From: Lutimaribacter pacificus
GTDB lineage: Bacteria > Pseudomonadota > Alphaproteobacteria > Rhodobacterales > Rhodobacteraceae
Direction of reading: 5' to 3'
Length of the DNA: 64,000 bases
Assembly: GCF_900142185.1 (NCBI RefSeq)
Contig: NZ_FQZZ01000001.1
Location: 186,001-250,000, forward strand
Positions 1 through 9,200 of the stretch are shown piece after piece (within the stretch, counting starts at the first letter, position 1; each line of letters begins with the position of its first letter). The notes below the pieces were generated by a model that saw nothing but the letters and a program-made list of their open reading frames with translations, searched no databases and was not told where the DNA came from. A program made the translations under genes and the position numbers.

Positions 1-1
1 T

Positions 2-997
2 GCCTCGACCGTGGCGTTTTCGGTGCGCAAGGAGGAAACCAGCTCGGCGGTGGAGCTGCTGGGCGGTATTACCGAGCTGTCGGGGTCAAGCTCGTCCGAC
101 ACCGATATCCTGTACGAGTTCCTGCAAAGCCAGCGGCTGATTTCGGACATCGACGCGCAGGTCGACCTGCGCGGGTTGTGGTCGAAACCGCAGGACGATC
201 CGTGGTTTCGTTTCGATCCGTCGGGGGCGGTCGAGGATCTGATGGATCACTGGGCGCGGATGGTGCGAATCTCGTATGACAGCGGCACCGGCATCATCGA
301 GGTGCAGGTGCTGGCCTTCGATCCCGGCGATGCGCAGCGCATCGCGGCGGCGCTGTTCGCGCGCTCGTCCGGGATGATCAACGAATTGAGCGCCATCGCG
401 CGCGAGGATGCGATCCGCTATGCCCGCGAGGAGTTGCAGGAGGCCGAGCAACGCCTGGCCGGCGCGCGCCGCGCGGTGACCGGGTTCCGCAACCGCAATC
501 AGCTGGTCGATCCCGCGATGGACCTGCAGGCGCAGGCGGGGCTGCTGGGCACCCTGCAGGAACAGCTTGCCGCCGCGCTGATCGAGATCGACCTGCTGGG
601 GCAGACCACCAAGCCGGGCGACCCCCGCATCCTGCAGGCCGAGCGGCGGGTGGGGGTAATCGAGGAACGCATCGCCGCCGAGCGCGGCAAGCTGGGCCTT
701 GGCGGCGATGGCGCGCCCGGGATGGTCATGGCCGACGTGGTGGGCGAGTTCGAAAGCCTGGTGGTCGAGCGCGAGTTCGCCGAACGCAGCTATACCTCGG
801 CGCTGGCGGCCTTCGACGCGGCAAGGGCCGAGGCCCGCCGCAAGAGCCGCTATCTTGCCGCGCATATCGACCCGACGCGGGCGGAAACCGCGCGCTATCC
901 GCAACGCCGGACGCTGCTGGGGCTGCTGGCGCTGTTTTTGTCGCTGAGCTGGGCGAGCACGGTTCTGGTGATCTATGCGCTGAAGGACCGGCGCTGA
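2..997 (+). CDS. KpsE/BexC-like capsule export inner-membrane protein, 5' partial
   Basis: The reading frame is open to the left edge, so the true start lies outside the window; the GTG at 11 is an internal valine in a family that is longer at its N-terminus. The visible part has a long periplasmic coiled-coil region (roughly residues 135-240, rich in Glu, Arg, Ala and Leu) and one C-terminal membrane segment (LLGLLALFLSLSWAS) followed by a short basic cytoplasmic tail. This is the layout of KpsE/CtrB/BexC polysaccharide co-polymerase proteins, which link the ABC transporter to the outer-membrane pore in group 2 capsule export. A KpsT gene follows after 9 bases, which supports the call. KpsM is not in the window and is probably encoded to the left. 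Confidence 0.85.
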   Translation, partial: ASTVAFSVRKEETSSAVELLGGITELSGSSSSDTDILYEFLQSQRLISDIDAQVDLRGLWSKPQDDPWFRFDPSGAVEDLMDHWARMVRISYDSGTGIIEVQVLAFDPGDAQRIAAALFARSSGMINELSAIAREDAIRYAREELQEAEQRLAGARRAVTGFRNRNQLVDPAMDLQAQAGLLGTLQEQLAAALIEIDLLGQTTKPGDPRILQAERRVGVIEERIAAERGKLGLGGDGAPGMVMADVVGEFESLVVEREFAERSYTSALAAFDAARAEARRKSRYLAAHIDPTRAETARYPQRRTLLGLLALFLSLSWASTVLVIYALKDRR

Positions 998-1006
998 GGG
1001 GCGGGA

Positions 1007-1663
1007 ATGATCCGGTTCGAACATCTGAGCAAGCGTTTCACGCTGGACGGCCGCAGCAAGGTGGTGGCCGACGACATCACGCTGAGCTTTCCGGCGGGCC
1101 GTTCGGTGGCGCTGCTGGGGCGCAACGGGGCGGGGAAATCGACGCTGCTGAGAATGATCGCGGGCACGATGGAGCCGACATCGGGGCGTATCCTGTCCAG
1201 CGGCACGATCTCGTGGCCGGTGGGGTTCGCCGGGTCGTTCCACCCGGAGCTGACGGGGCTGCAGAACGCGCGGTTCGTCGGGCGCATCTATGGCGTGGAC
1301 ACCGACGAACTGGCCGCATTCGTCGAGGATTTCGCCGAGCTGGGCGCGCATTTCCGGCTGCCGTTCCGCACCTATTCGGCCGGCATGCGCTCGCGCCTGG
1401 CGTTCGGCGTGTCGATGGGGATCGCCTTCGACACCTATCTGGTGGACGAGGTGACATCGGTGGGCGACGCCGCCTTTCGCCGCAAGAGCGCCGAGGTGTT
1501 CCGCGCCCGGATGGAGCGGGCGGGCGCGGTGGTGGTGACGCATTCGATGGAGCAGGTGCGCCAGTTCTGCGACGCGGGCGCGGTGCTGGAGGCGGGCAGG
1601 CTGGTCTATTACGACGATGTGGAGGCGGCGATCACGCATCACAACCACAACATGGGCGGTTAG
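1007..1663 (+). CDS. kpsT: KpsT-like capsular polysaccharide ABC transporter ATP-binding protein
   Basis: A 218-residue ATPase subunit that would power export of a lipid-linked capsule chain across the inner membrane. Walker A is GRNGAGKST (residues 38-46). The signature region reads YSAGMRSRLAFGVSM, and Walker B is TYLVDEV with the DEVTSVGD stretch typical of the KpsT/Wzt-like capsule branch rather than of drug exporters. The length of about 220 residues without a C-terminal carbohydrate-binding domain fits KpsT and not the longer Wzt. The gene lies 9 bases after the kpsE-like gene. It ends tail-to-tail with the next gene, overlapping it by four bases. The permease KpsM is not visible here. 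Confidence 0.93.
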   Translation: MIRFEHLSKRFTLDGRSKVVADDITLSFPAGRSVALLGRNGAGKSTLLRMIAGTMEPTSGRILSSGTISWPVGFAGSFHPELTGLQNARFVGRIYGVDTDELAAFVEDFAELGAHFRLPFRTYSAGMRSRLAFGVSMGIAFDTYLVDEVTSVGDAAFRRKSAEVFRARMERAGAVVVTHSMEQVRQFCDAGAVLEAGRLVYYDDVEAAITHHNHNMGG

Positions 1664-2586
1664 ACCCGGCCCAGCAGCGCCGCCAGATAAAGCGCCGCCG
1701 TTTCGGGGCGGGTCTGCCGATGCAGGCCGCAGCGCGCCAGCAGCGCGGCGCGCGCCGGGCCATGGCGCGGGGTATCGGCGGCGGAAAGCGCCCGCAGGAT
1801 CGCGCGGCTTTCCGGGGTCAGCAGGTGTGACGCCCGGTTCAGTGCCGCGATATGCGCCGCCACCCAGCCGCCATAGCGCCGCCCCAGCAGCGCCGCCGCC
1901 CGTGTCCCGGCGGCGCGTATCCCGTGGCGCGCGCCCAGGTGGTTCGCGCCATGCTGGCGGTAGGACAGCACCCTTTCCCGGTCGCAGATCACCCGCCCGC
2001 CCGCGCCCGTCACCAGTTGGTAGAGCCACCAGTCATGGAAGGCGAGGCCGTCCGGCATCCCCGCCCGGCGCAGCAGCTCCAGCGCCGGGGCGTTCAGCAT
2101 GGCGCTATGGCCGCTGACGATGTTCTGCACCAGCGCGTTGCCGAAGGACGGGCCACGCCCCGGCGGGCGCGAATGGCCGGTCACGCGCAGCGCGGCGTCG
2201 GTGTACAGATACTGCGCGCCGTAAAGCACGGGGCCGCCGGCCGCCCCGATCCCTGCCAGCGCGCGGGACAGCTTGCCGGGGTGCCACACATCGTCCTGAT
2301 CGGACAGCGCCACCGGGCCGGGCGGCAGGTCGGGATGGGTCAGCAGCGACAGGTAATTCGCCGCCACGCCCCGCTGCGGGCCGCGCAGGATGCGGATGTC
2401 GCGGCGGTGCCCATGCGCCTTGCGAAAGGCGTGCAGGATCTCCGGCGTGGCGTCGTCCGAGCCATCGTCGCTGATCCAGAGCGCCCAGTTTTCATGGGTC
2501 TGCGCAAGGTAGGAGTCGAGCTGCGCCGGCAGGTGCGCGGCGCCGTTGCGGGTGCACAGGCAGATGGTGACGGGCAAGGGTGTCAT
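1660..2586 (-). CDS. Family 2 glycosyltransferase (rhamnosyltransferase-like)
   Basis: A GT-A fold enzyme of about 308 residues. It begins PVTICLCTRNGAAHLPAQL, has the nucleotide-binding SDDGSDD motif and the metal-binding SDQDDVWHPGK motif. That pattern (CTYNG, DDGS, DQDD.W) is usual for rhamnosyltransferase-type GT2 enzymes. I chose the ATG at 2586 because GT2 proteins begin close to this strand-1 motif. The upstream extension to 2688 gives an atypical basic leader and runs through an inverted repeat at 2605-2623. No strong ribosome-binding site is visible at either start. The sugar is not known; dTDP-rhamnose is a possible donor because rmlCBDA lies in the same window. Confidence 0.88.
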   Translation of the reverse strand: MTPLPVTICLCTRNGAAHLPAQLDSYLAQTHENWALWISDDGSDDATPEILHAFRKAHGHRRDIRILRGPQRGVAANYLSLLTHPDLPPGPVALSDQDDVWHPGKLSRALAGIGAAGGPVLYGAQYLYTDAALRVTGHSRPPGRGPSFGNALVQNIVSGHSAMLNAPALELLRRAGMPDGLAFHDWWLYQLVTGAGGRVICDRERVLSYRQHGANHLGARHGIRAAGTRAAALLGRRYGGWVAAHIAALNRASHLLTPESRAILRALSAADTPRHGPARAALLARCGLHRQTRPETAALYLAALLGRV

Positions 2587-2604
2587 CGGCGGTTCGTCGG
2601 GTGT

Positions 2605-2623
2605 TTGCACTTTTGTCGTGCAA
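2605..2623. promoter_or_regulatory. Inverted repeat in a divergent intergenic region
   Basis: TTGCAC and GTGCAA form a perfect 6-bp inverted repeat separated by 7 bases. It sits between the divergent GT2 gene (start 2586) and the RTX-protein gene (start 2760), in a locally AT-richer stretch. Its size and place suit a dimeric repressor or activator site, but no regulator is known and this is inference only. Confidence 0.3.
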
Positions 2624-2759
2624 TCACAATCTGATCGCAACCTGAAAGCGTAGCGTCGTATTTTACCGAAACGCCCAAAATCCGACACGGTTTGCCCGGC
2701 CCATCGTCGCGCCCGTCGCCCATCCTGCCCCCGGTGAGTGAGAGAAACGGGGGTCAGGG

Positions 2760-5417
2760 GTGGCCTATTTCAGGACGATCGGCACATGGCGCGCGGGGGC
2801 AGAGCGGTTCCTGTCGGGGATCGACGACCTGTATTTGCGGCAGTCCGGCGGATCGGTGCAGCTTTACCAGCTGTCCGGCACCGGTGTGCAGGTCTGGGAC
2901 GTGGCCGATGCGCCGCGCACGGTGTTCCAGCGCGACCGGCTGGACGATCCGGTGCCGGGCCTGCGCCCGGAGCTGGGCAGCGGGCGTTACATGGGTCAGG
3001 ATGTGCTGTGGCTTTACGGGCAGAACGGGCCGGGCGTGCAGGCCTTCGGGTTCGACGGGGCGGGGGCGCTGAGCCTGCTGGGTTCCTTCGTGTTCGGGAC
3101 CGGGCGGATAACGGCGCTGGCGGAAACCGACGGCGCGGCGGGCCGTGTCTATGTCACCGCCGCGATGGACCGGCCCGAACTGACGCTGTGGCACGCGGAT
3201 GCGCAGGACCGGCCGGTCGAGGTGGCGCGGCAGGCGGTCGGGGATACGGTTGCCGCGCTGGCCACGGTGACGCAGGGCGGCGCGGATTATCTGCTGGCGC
3301 TGTCGCCCGATACGGCCACGCTGGCCAGCTACCGGATCGCGGGCGACCGGCTGGAGGCGGTGGCAATGGTGGACCCCGCGCAGGGATTGCCGGTGGCGGT
3401 GCCGCACCTGCTGGAGGTGGTCGAACTGGCGGGGCGCGATTACGTGCTGCTCGGCGCGCATGGCACCAGCTCGATCTCGGTGCTGGAGATGCGCGATGGC
3501 GTGCCGGTGCTGCGCGACCAGGTCGGGGACGATATGAAGACGCGGTTCCAGAACATCACGGTTCTGGACACCGTTGCCGTGTCGGAGCGGGTCTTCGTGC
3601 TGGCGGGCGGGGCGGATGACGGGCTGTCGCTGCTGGAACTGCTGCCGGGCGGGCGGTTGCTGCACCACGCCACGGTCGCGGACGGGCCGGCCACCAGCCT
3701 TGCCAACGTGCCGGCGCTGGCGGTGGGCGTGGTGGACGGGCGGATCATGGTCTTTGCCAGCGGGCAGGAGGCTGACGGCGTGACCGTCCTTGCCATCGAA
3801 ACCGGCGAGTTGGCCCCGCCGCGGCTGGCAGGCCCGGCGGGCGACATGCTGTCGGGCGACGGGCGCAACGACCTGCTGGCGGGCGGCGCGGGGGGCGACC
3901 TGCTGCACGGGCAGGGCGGCGACGATATCCTGATGGACGGGGCGGGATCGGATACGATGTGGGGCGGCGCGGGCGCGGATGTGTTCGTGTTCGTCAGGGA
4001 CGGGCAGCGCGACGTGGTGATGGATTTCGACCCCGCGCGGGACCGGCTGGACCTGTCGACGCTGGGCCTGATCCATGGCCGCGAGTCGGTGGATATCGCG
4101 CAGGCGGGGGCCGGGCTGCTGATCACCGCCGCCGGCGAAGAGATCGAGCTGCGCGGAGCGGGGATGCTGCGGCCCGAGATGCTGACCTCGGCGCATCTGG
4201 TCGATCTGTGGCATATCGTCGGCCCGCCGCCCGACCCCCAGGGCTCGGTTTCCGATGACGGGCCCGGCGGCACGCTGCCGATGGCGGGCCCGGCGGGCGA
4301 GGTGCTGACTGGCCTTGGCGGGGCCGACACGCTGCGCGGGGCGGGGGGCGACGACGTGCTGCTGGGCGATCCGGGCGATGCGTGGTTCGACGTGAATGCC
4401 GGGCGGGTGGTGCGGCTTTACCAGGCGGTGCTGGATCGCGCGCCGGATCAGGCCGGGCTGCTGGGCTGGGTGGCTGCCTTGCAGGATGGCGCGCGCCTGC
4501 CGGATGTGGCGCGCGGCTTTGTCGCCTCGCCCGAGTTCCGGGCGGCCTATGGCGGGCTGGACGATGCGGGGTTCGTCACGCTGCTCTATCAGAACGTGCT
4601 GGGCCGCGATCCCGGCGCGGCCGAGGTCGCCTATTGGGCGGGGCAATTGCAAAGCGGCGCGCGCGACCGGGCGGTGGTGGTGGCGGATTTCGCCGAAAGC
4701 CCCGAGTTCCACCACAACACCTTTCTGGATACCCTTGGCCATGGCAGCACCGCCCGCGCGATGGAATGGAGCGACGATGTGTTCCGGCTCTACCAGGCGG
4801 TGCTGGACCGCGCGCCGAACCTGGGCGGCCTGTCCTACTGGGCGGGCGAGCTGGCCTCGGGCGTGGCGCTGGGCGAGGTGATCGGGGGCTTCATGGCCTC
4901 GCCCGAGTTTCGCGGGAAATACGGCGCGCTGGGGGACGAGGCGTTCGTGACGCAGCTTTACCTCAACGTGCTGGGCCGCACGCCGGCCACGCAGGAGGTG
5001 GGATACTGGGCGGGGCAACTGGAAAGCGGCGCGCGCGACCGCGCCGAGGTGGTCGCGGGGTTCGCCCAGAGCCCCGAGTTCCGCGCCGCCACCGCCGGGC
5101 CGCTGACCGGGTGGATGCGCAGCGCTGCCGCCGACGACCGGCTGGAACCGGGCGCGGGGCGCAACCTGCTGTTCGGCGGCATGTTCTCGGACGAGTTCGT
5201 GTTCGACATCGACGCCCAGGGCCACCACACCATCGCCGGGTTCGAGGCGTGGGACGTGCTGCGTTTCGGCGATTTCGGCTATGACGGGGCAGAGGACGCG
5301 CTGGCGCGGATGAGCCAGCAGGGCAACGACGTGCTGTTCTCGGACCGGGGGGTGGAGGTGCTGCTGACCGATACGCTGCTGTCGGATATCGGCGCGGACG
5401 GGGTGTTCGTGTGGTGA
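2760..5417 (+). CDS. Large RTX-type calcium-binding protein with four DUF4214-like repeats
   Basis: An 885-residue acidic, cysteine-free protein starting at GTG. Residues 1-350 are beta-rich and propeller-like. Two blocks of RTX nonapeptide repeats follow: about 360-415 (including GGAGGDLLHGQGGDDIL) and about 511-543 (LTGLGGADTLRGAGGDDVL). From about 548 to 780 there are four DUF4214-like units beginning RLYQAVLDRAP, LLYQNVLGRDP, RLYQAVLDRAP and QLYLNVLGRTP, so a unit of about 130 residues has been duplicated. The tail again looks like an RTX C-terminus. There is no Sec signal peptide; RTX proteins are normally exported by type I systems, and a full set lies at 26.7-31.3 kb. Probable role: secreted matrix or cell-surface protein. 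No enzymatic motif was seen. Confidence 0.88.
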   Translation: MAYFRTIGTWRAGAERFLSGIDDLYLRQSGGSVQLYQLSGTGVQVWDVADAPRTVFQRDRLDDPVPGLRPELGSGRYMGQDVLWLYGQNGPGVQAFGFDGAGALSLLGSFVFGTGRITALAETDGAAGRVYVTAAMDRPELTLWHADAQDRPVEVARQAVGDTVAALATVTQGGADYLLALSPDTATLASYRIAGDRLEAVAMVDPAQGLPVAVPHLLEVVELAGRDYVLLGAHGTSSISVLEMRDGVPVLRDQVGDDMKTRFQNITVLDTVAVSERVFVLAGGADDGLSLLELLPGGRLLHHATVADGPATSLANVPALAVGVVDGRIMVFASGQEADGVTVLAIETGELAPPRLAGPAGDMLSGDGRNDLLAGGAGGDLLHGQGGDDILMDGAGSDTMWGGAGADVFVFVRDGQRDVVMDFDPARDRLDLSTLGLIHGRESVDIAQAGAGLLITAAGEEIELRGAGMLRPEMLTSAHLVDLWHIVGPPPDPQGSVSDDGPGGTLPMAGPAGEVLTGLGGADTLRGAGGDDVLLGDPGDAWFDVNAGRVVRLYQAVLDRAPDQAGLLGWVAALQDGARLPDVARGFVASPEFRAAYGGLDDAGFVTLLYQNVLGRDPGAAEVAYWAGQLQSGARDRAVVVADFAESPEFHHNTFLDTLGHGSTARAMEWSDDVFRLYQAVLDRAPNLGGLSYWAGELASGVALGEVIGGFMASPEFRGKYGALGDEAFVTQLYLNVLGRTPATQEVGYWAGQLESGARDRAEVVAGFAQSPEFRAATAGPLTGWMRSAAADDRLEPGAGRNLLFGGMFSDEFVFDIDAQGHHTIAGFEAWDVLRFGDFGYDGAEDALARMSQQGNDVLFSDRGVEVLLTDTLLSDIGADGVFVW

Positions 5418-5532
5418 CGTCTGGCGCGAGTGACTTTCGTGAAAAGCAAGTTAAGGTTGTGTGCGCTCGCCCGATGCGGTAGCAGGGGGCATCCGGCGAC
5501 GCGCGCCGCAACTGGCAAGAAGGCACGAAGGT

Positions 5533-6243
5533 TTGAAACGGGCGATCATTCTTTTCGAAGGCCGCTGCGGCAGCAGCCACCTGAGCACGCTGCTGGACCG
5601 CTCGCCCGTCGGCACCTTCCTGGGCGAGGTTCTGTCGGATCTCAGCCACCAGGGCTGGGGCGCGCAAAAGGATTTCCTGGACGGGTTCTTTTCCGCCGAA
5701 AGCCATCCCGGCGCGGCGCAATATGTCGGGCTGAAGACCAAGCTGCGCGCCGTGGACGAGGCGCATCAGGACGAATTTGCCCGCTACCTCGTGGACAACG
5801 AAATCGCGGTGATCCGCCTGCACCGGCGCGACCTTCTGAAACAGACGGTATCGTCGCTGCGCGCGGATGAGCTGGTGCGGCAGAAGGGGCTTTACAACAT
5901 CGCGCAGGCGGACGGGTTCGACCTTGGGCCCATCGTGATCGGGCCCGGCGCGATGTCCGAGCGGGCCGAATTCATCGTCCGCGAAGAGTTGCGGATCGAC
6001 GCGTTCCTGCTGCGGCACGGCGATATCCAGCCGCGCATGGTGCTGAGCTACGAGGAATTGCTGGCCGACCGCAACGGCGTTCTGGCGCGGGTCTATGACT
6101 TTCTCGGGGTCGATCATTTCTTTCCCGGGCAGGATTTTTTTCGGAAGATGACCAGCGACCGGCTGGCCGACAGCGTCGGGAATTACGACCAGGTCGCCGC
6201 CTGGGCCGAGGGGTGCAAATTCCTGTGCCCGCCGCCGGGCTGA
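5533..6243 (+). CDS. Sulfotransferase domain protein
   Basis: A protein of about 236 residues. Near the N-terminus is a PAPS 5'-phosphosulfate-binding-like loop, FEGRCGSSHLSTLLDRSP, followed later by a 3'-phosphate-binding-like strand and helix, VIRLHRRDLLKQTVSSLRA. This order is typical of bacterial sulfotransferases that use PAPS. I prefer the TTG at 5533 because an AAGAAGG purine run lies just upstream and the protein then begins directly on the first strand. A GTG at 5461 would add 24 basic residues. The neighbouring gene is a large glycosyltransferase 20 bases downstream, so the likely acceptor is a surface glycan. It is the first of four sulfotransferase-like genes in the window. Confidence 0.8.
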   Translation: MKRAIILFEGRCGSSHLSTLLDRSPVGTFLGEVLSDLSHQGWGAQKDFLDGFFSAESHPGAAQYVGLKTKLRAVDEAHQDEFARYLVDNEIAVIRLHRRDLLKQTVSSLRADELVRQKGLYNIAQADGFDLGPIVIGPGAMSERAEFIVREELRIDAFLLRHGDIQPRMVLSYEELLADRNGVLARVYDFLGVDHFFPGQDFFRKMTSDRLADSVGNYDQVAAWAEGCKFLCPPPG

Positions 6244-6262
6244 CGGGGGCGGGACCGGTCTG

Positions 6263-9200
6263 ATGCGTGTCTTCCAGTTCCATTCCGGCAGCCATCCCCG
6301 CGATGCGGTGACCAACTCCATGCTCCTGATCGCGCGGGAATTCGGGCGGCTGGGCCTTGGCGGCGCGATCATGGCCGAGCATGTCCACCCCGAGCTTGAG
6401 GGCCGGCTGGAGCCGTTCGATGCCGCCCGGATGACGCCGGACGATCTGCTGCTGGTGCATCATTCCATGCGGAACGGCATACTGGAGGACGTGCTGGCCG
6501 CGCCCTGCCGCAAGCTGCTGGTCTATCACAACATCACAAAGCCCGCGTTTTTCGCGCCGGACGATCCGATGCGTGCGGCCGCGATCGAGGGTTACCGCCA
6601 GCTTTGGGCGCTCAGGGACGCGGTTGCGGGGGCGGTGTGCGTTTCCGCCTTCAACGCCCGCGCGCTGGTCGAGCGGGGGTTCGGGAACGTCGAAACCATC
6701 TGCCTGCTGAGCGATTTCGAGGCGCTGCCAAGCCGCGCCAGCCTGGGCCGGCCCTGGCACCATGACGACGACGTGTTCCACATCCTGTTCGTCGGGCGCA
6801 TCTGCCCCAACAAGGGCCAGCACCACCTGATCCGCGCCTTGCCGGAGTTGCAGCAGGCGCTGGGCCGCGAGGTGCGGCTGACGCTGTGCGGCCATGCCGA
6901 GCATGGCGGCGCCTACCTTGCGCGGCTCAGGCACCTGATGGCGCGGCTGGGTGTGGAGCGGAACGTGGTATTCGCCGGATCGGTGCCCGACGAGATGCTT
7001 TACGGCTATTACCGCGAGGCCGACGCCTATGTCAGCTACAGCCAGCACGAAGGGTTCGGCGTGCCGCTGATCGAGGCGATGGCCTTTGGCACGCCGGTCT
7101 TTGCCTATGGCTGCACCGCGATCCCCGAAACGCTGGGCGGGGCGGGGCATGTGCTGCACAGCCACGATCCGGCCGAGCTGGCACAGGCGATGCTGCGGGT
7201 CTTTGCCACCCGCCCGGCGCGGCGGGCCTTTGTCCGGGCGCAGCGCGCGCGCGTGCGGGCGCTGTCGATCCGGCAGGGCTTTCTCCGGCTGTGCGATTTC
7301 ATGGAGGGCACGTTTGGCGTCACCCTGCCCGCGCGGGATGCGCGCAGCGACGCGGCCGGGCCGGCCCCCGCGCGGCAACTGGTCTGCGAGGGGCCGATGG
7401 ATGGCAGCTATTCGCTGTCGCAGGTCAACCGGGCGCTGGCCATGGCGATGCGGGACAGCGGGGCGATGTCGGTCACGGCGATCCCGCGCGAGGGGACGGA
7501 TGCCTATCGCTTCGACGCCACGGAACTGGACCGCCGGCCGGAGCTGGCGGCGATCCTTCACGGCGGTATCGACCTGTCGCGCCCCGGCGTGGGGCTGCGC
7601 AACATGTACCCGCCGCGCGTGCGCGGGCATGTCGCCGACCTGCGCCTGCATTACCTTTACTGGGAGGAAAGCCGCCTGCCCGCGCCGCTGGTGCGCCAGA
7701 TCAACACCCAGCTTGACGGGATCGTGGCGCCGACGCGCTATTGCGAAAAGGTCTGCCGGGACAGCGGCGTGATGGTGCCCATCCGCACCGTGGGCAGCGG
7801 CATGGTCCGCCGGATGACAGCGCAGCCCCCGGCGGCGGGTGACGGGCCGTTCGTGTTCCTGCATGTCTCCTCGGGGCTGAAGCGCAAGGGGGTGGAGGAG
7901 CTGCTGCACGCCTATGCCCGCGCCTTTACCGCAGGCGATGACGTGCTGCTGCTGATCAAGACCCACGACAACCCCTCGAACGTGATCCCCGGCCTTGTGG
8001 CAGACCTGATCGCGCAATCCCCCAACGCGCCGCGGGTTCTGGTCGATACCGCCACGCTGGACGACGCGGCGATGGACGGGCTTTTCCGGCTGGCCGATGC
8101 GGTGGTGCTGCCGACGCGGGGCGAGGGGTTCAACCTGCCCGCGGCCGAGGCGCTGGCGGCGGGCAGGCCGCTGCTGGTGACCGATACCGGCGCGCATCGC
8201 GATTTCTGCGATGCCGAGAACGCGATCCTGCTGAGATCGCGGTTCGCGTATTCGGACAGTCACCTTGCGGAAAAGGGATCTTACTGGGCGGTCGTGGATA
8301 TCGACGACCTGGCGGGCAAGATGCGTGCGCTGCGCGACGGGCGGCTGCGCCCGGCGGCCCGGCTGGATTACGGGGCGGAGGACTGGAAAGTGGTTGCCGA
8401 AAACATCGCGTCATTCGTGGACGAGCTGGAAACCGAAAAGCCGGTGAAGGACAGGATCAGGCTGGCCTCGGTCTCGACCTACAACACCCGCTGCGGTATC
8501 GCGGCCTATGCCGAGGGGCTGTTGCGGGAATTTCCCGACACGCTCTACGAGATCGAGCACTGGGCCACGCGGGAAGAGGCGCAGGCCGGGCATCTTGAAA
8601 CCGACCGGGTCCGGCGGCTGTGGGTGCCGCTGGCGGGTGATTTCCGCGCCCTGTGCGAACGTGCCGTGGACGAGGGGTTCGACGCGGTTCTGGTGCAGTT
8701 CAATTTCGGGTTCTTCGAACTGGACGACCTGTTCGCCGGGCTGGCGCATCTGCGCGCGCATGGCGTGCTGGCCTATGTCGAGTTTCACAAGACCGCCGAC
8801 GCGGCCATCGGCGACCGGCCGGTTTCGCTGGCCGGTCACGGGGCGGAACTGGCCGCCATCGACCGTATCTTTGTGCACGGGGTCGGGGACGTGAATTACC
8901 TGCGCGATCTGGGCGTGCACGACAATGTCACGCTGATCCCGCTGTATATCCCCCGGATGCCGCGCCTGTCGCGCGATGCGCTGCGCAGCGTGCTGGGGCT
9001 GCCGCAGAATGCCCCGGTGGTGGCGACGAACGGGTTCTTGCTGCCCAACAAGGGGGTGCCGGAACTGATCGGCGCCTTTGCCGGGCTGATCAACGATTTT
9101 CCCGACGCGCATCTGGTTCTGGCGACCGCACTGTTCCCGGCGCCCGAGTCCGCGGCGCTGAGCGATACCTGCGCCGATCTGATCGCGCTTTACGGGCTGG

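Noticed and set aside
86-2029. Long antisense open frame over the KpsE/KpsT genes
   Set aside because: A shadow of high-GC codon bias: Arg/Ala/His-rich, no family motif, and the sense strand carries clear KpsE and KpsT.
2754-5228. 824-codon antisense frame over the RTX protein gene
   Set aside because: Its composition mirrors the repeats of the sense gene and it has no recognisable motif or ribosome-binding site.
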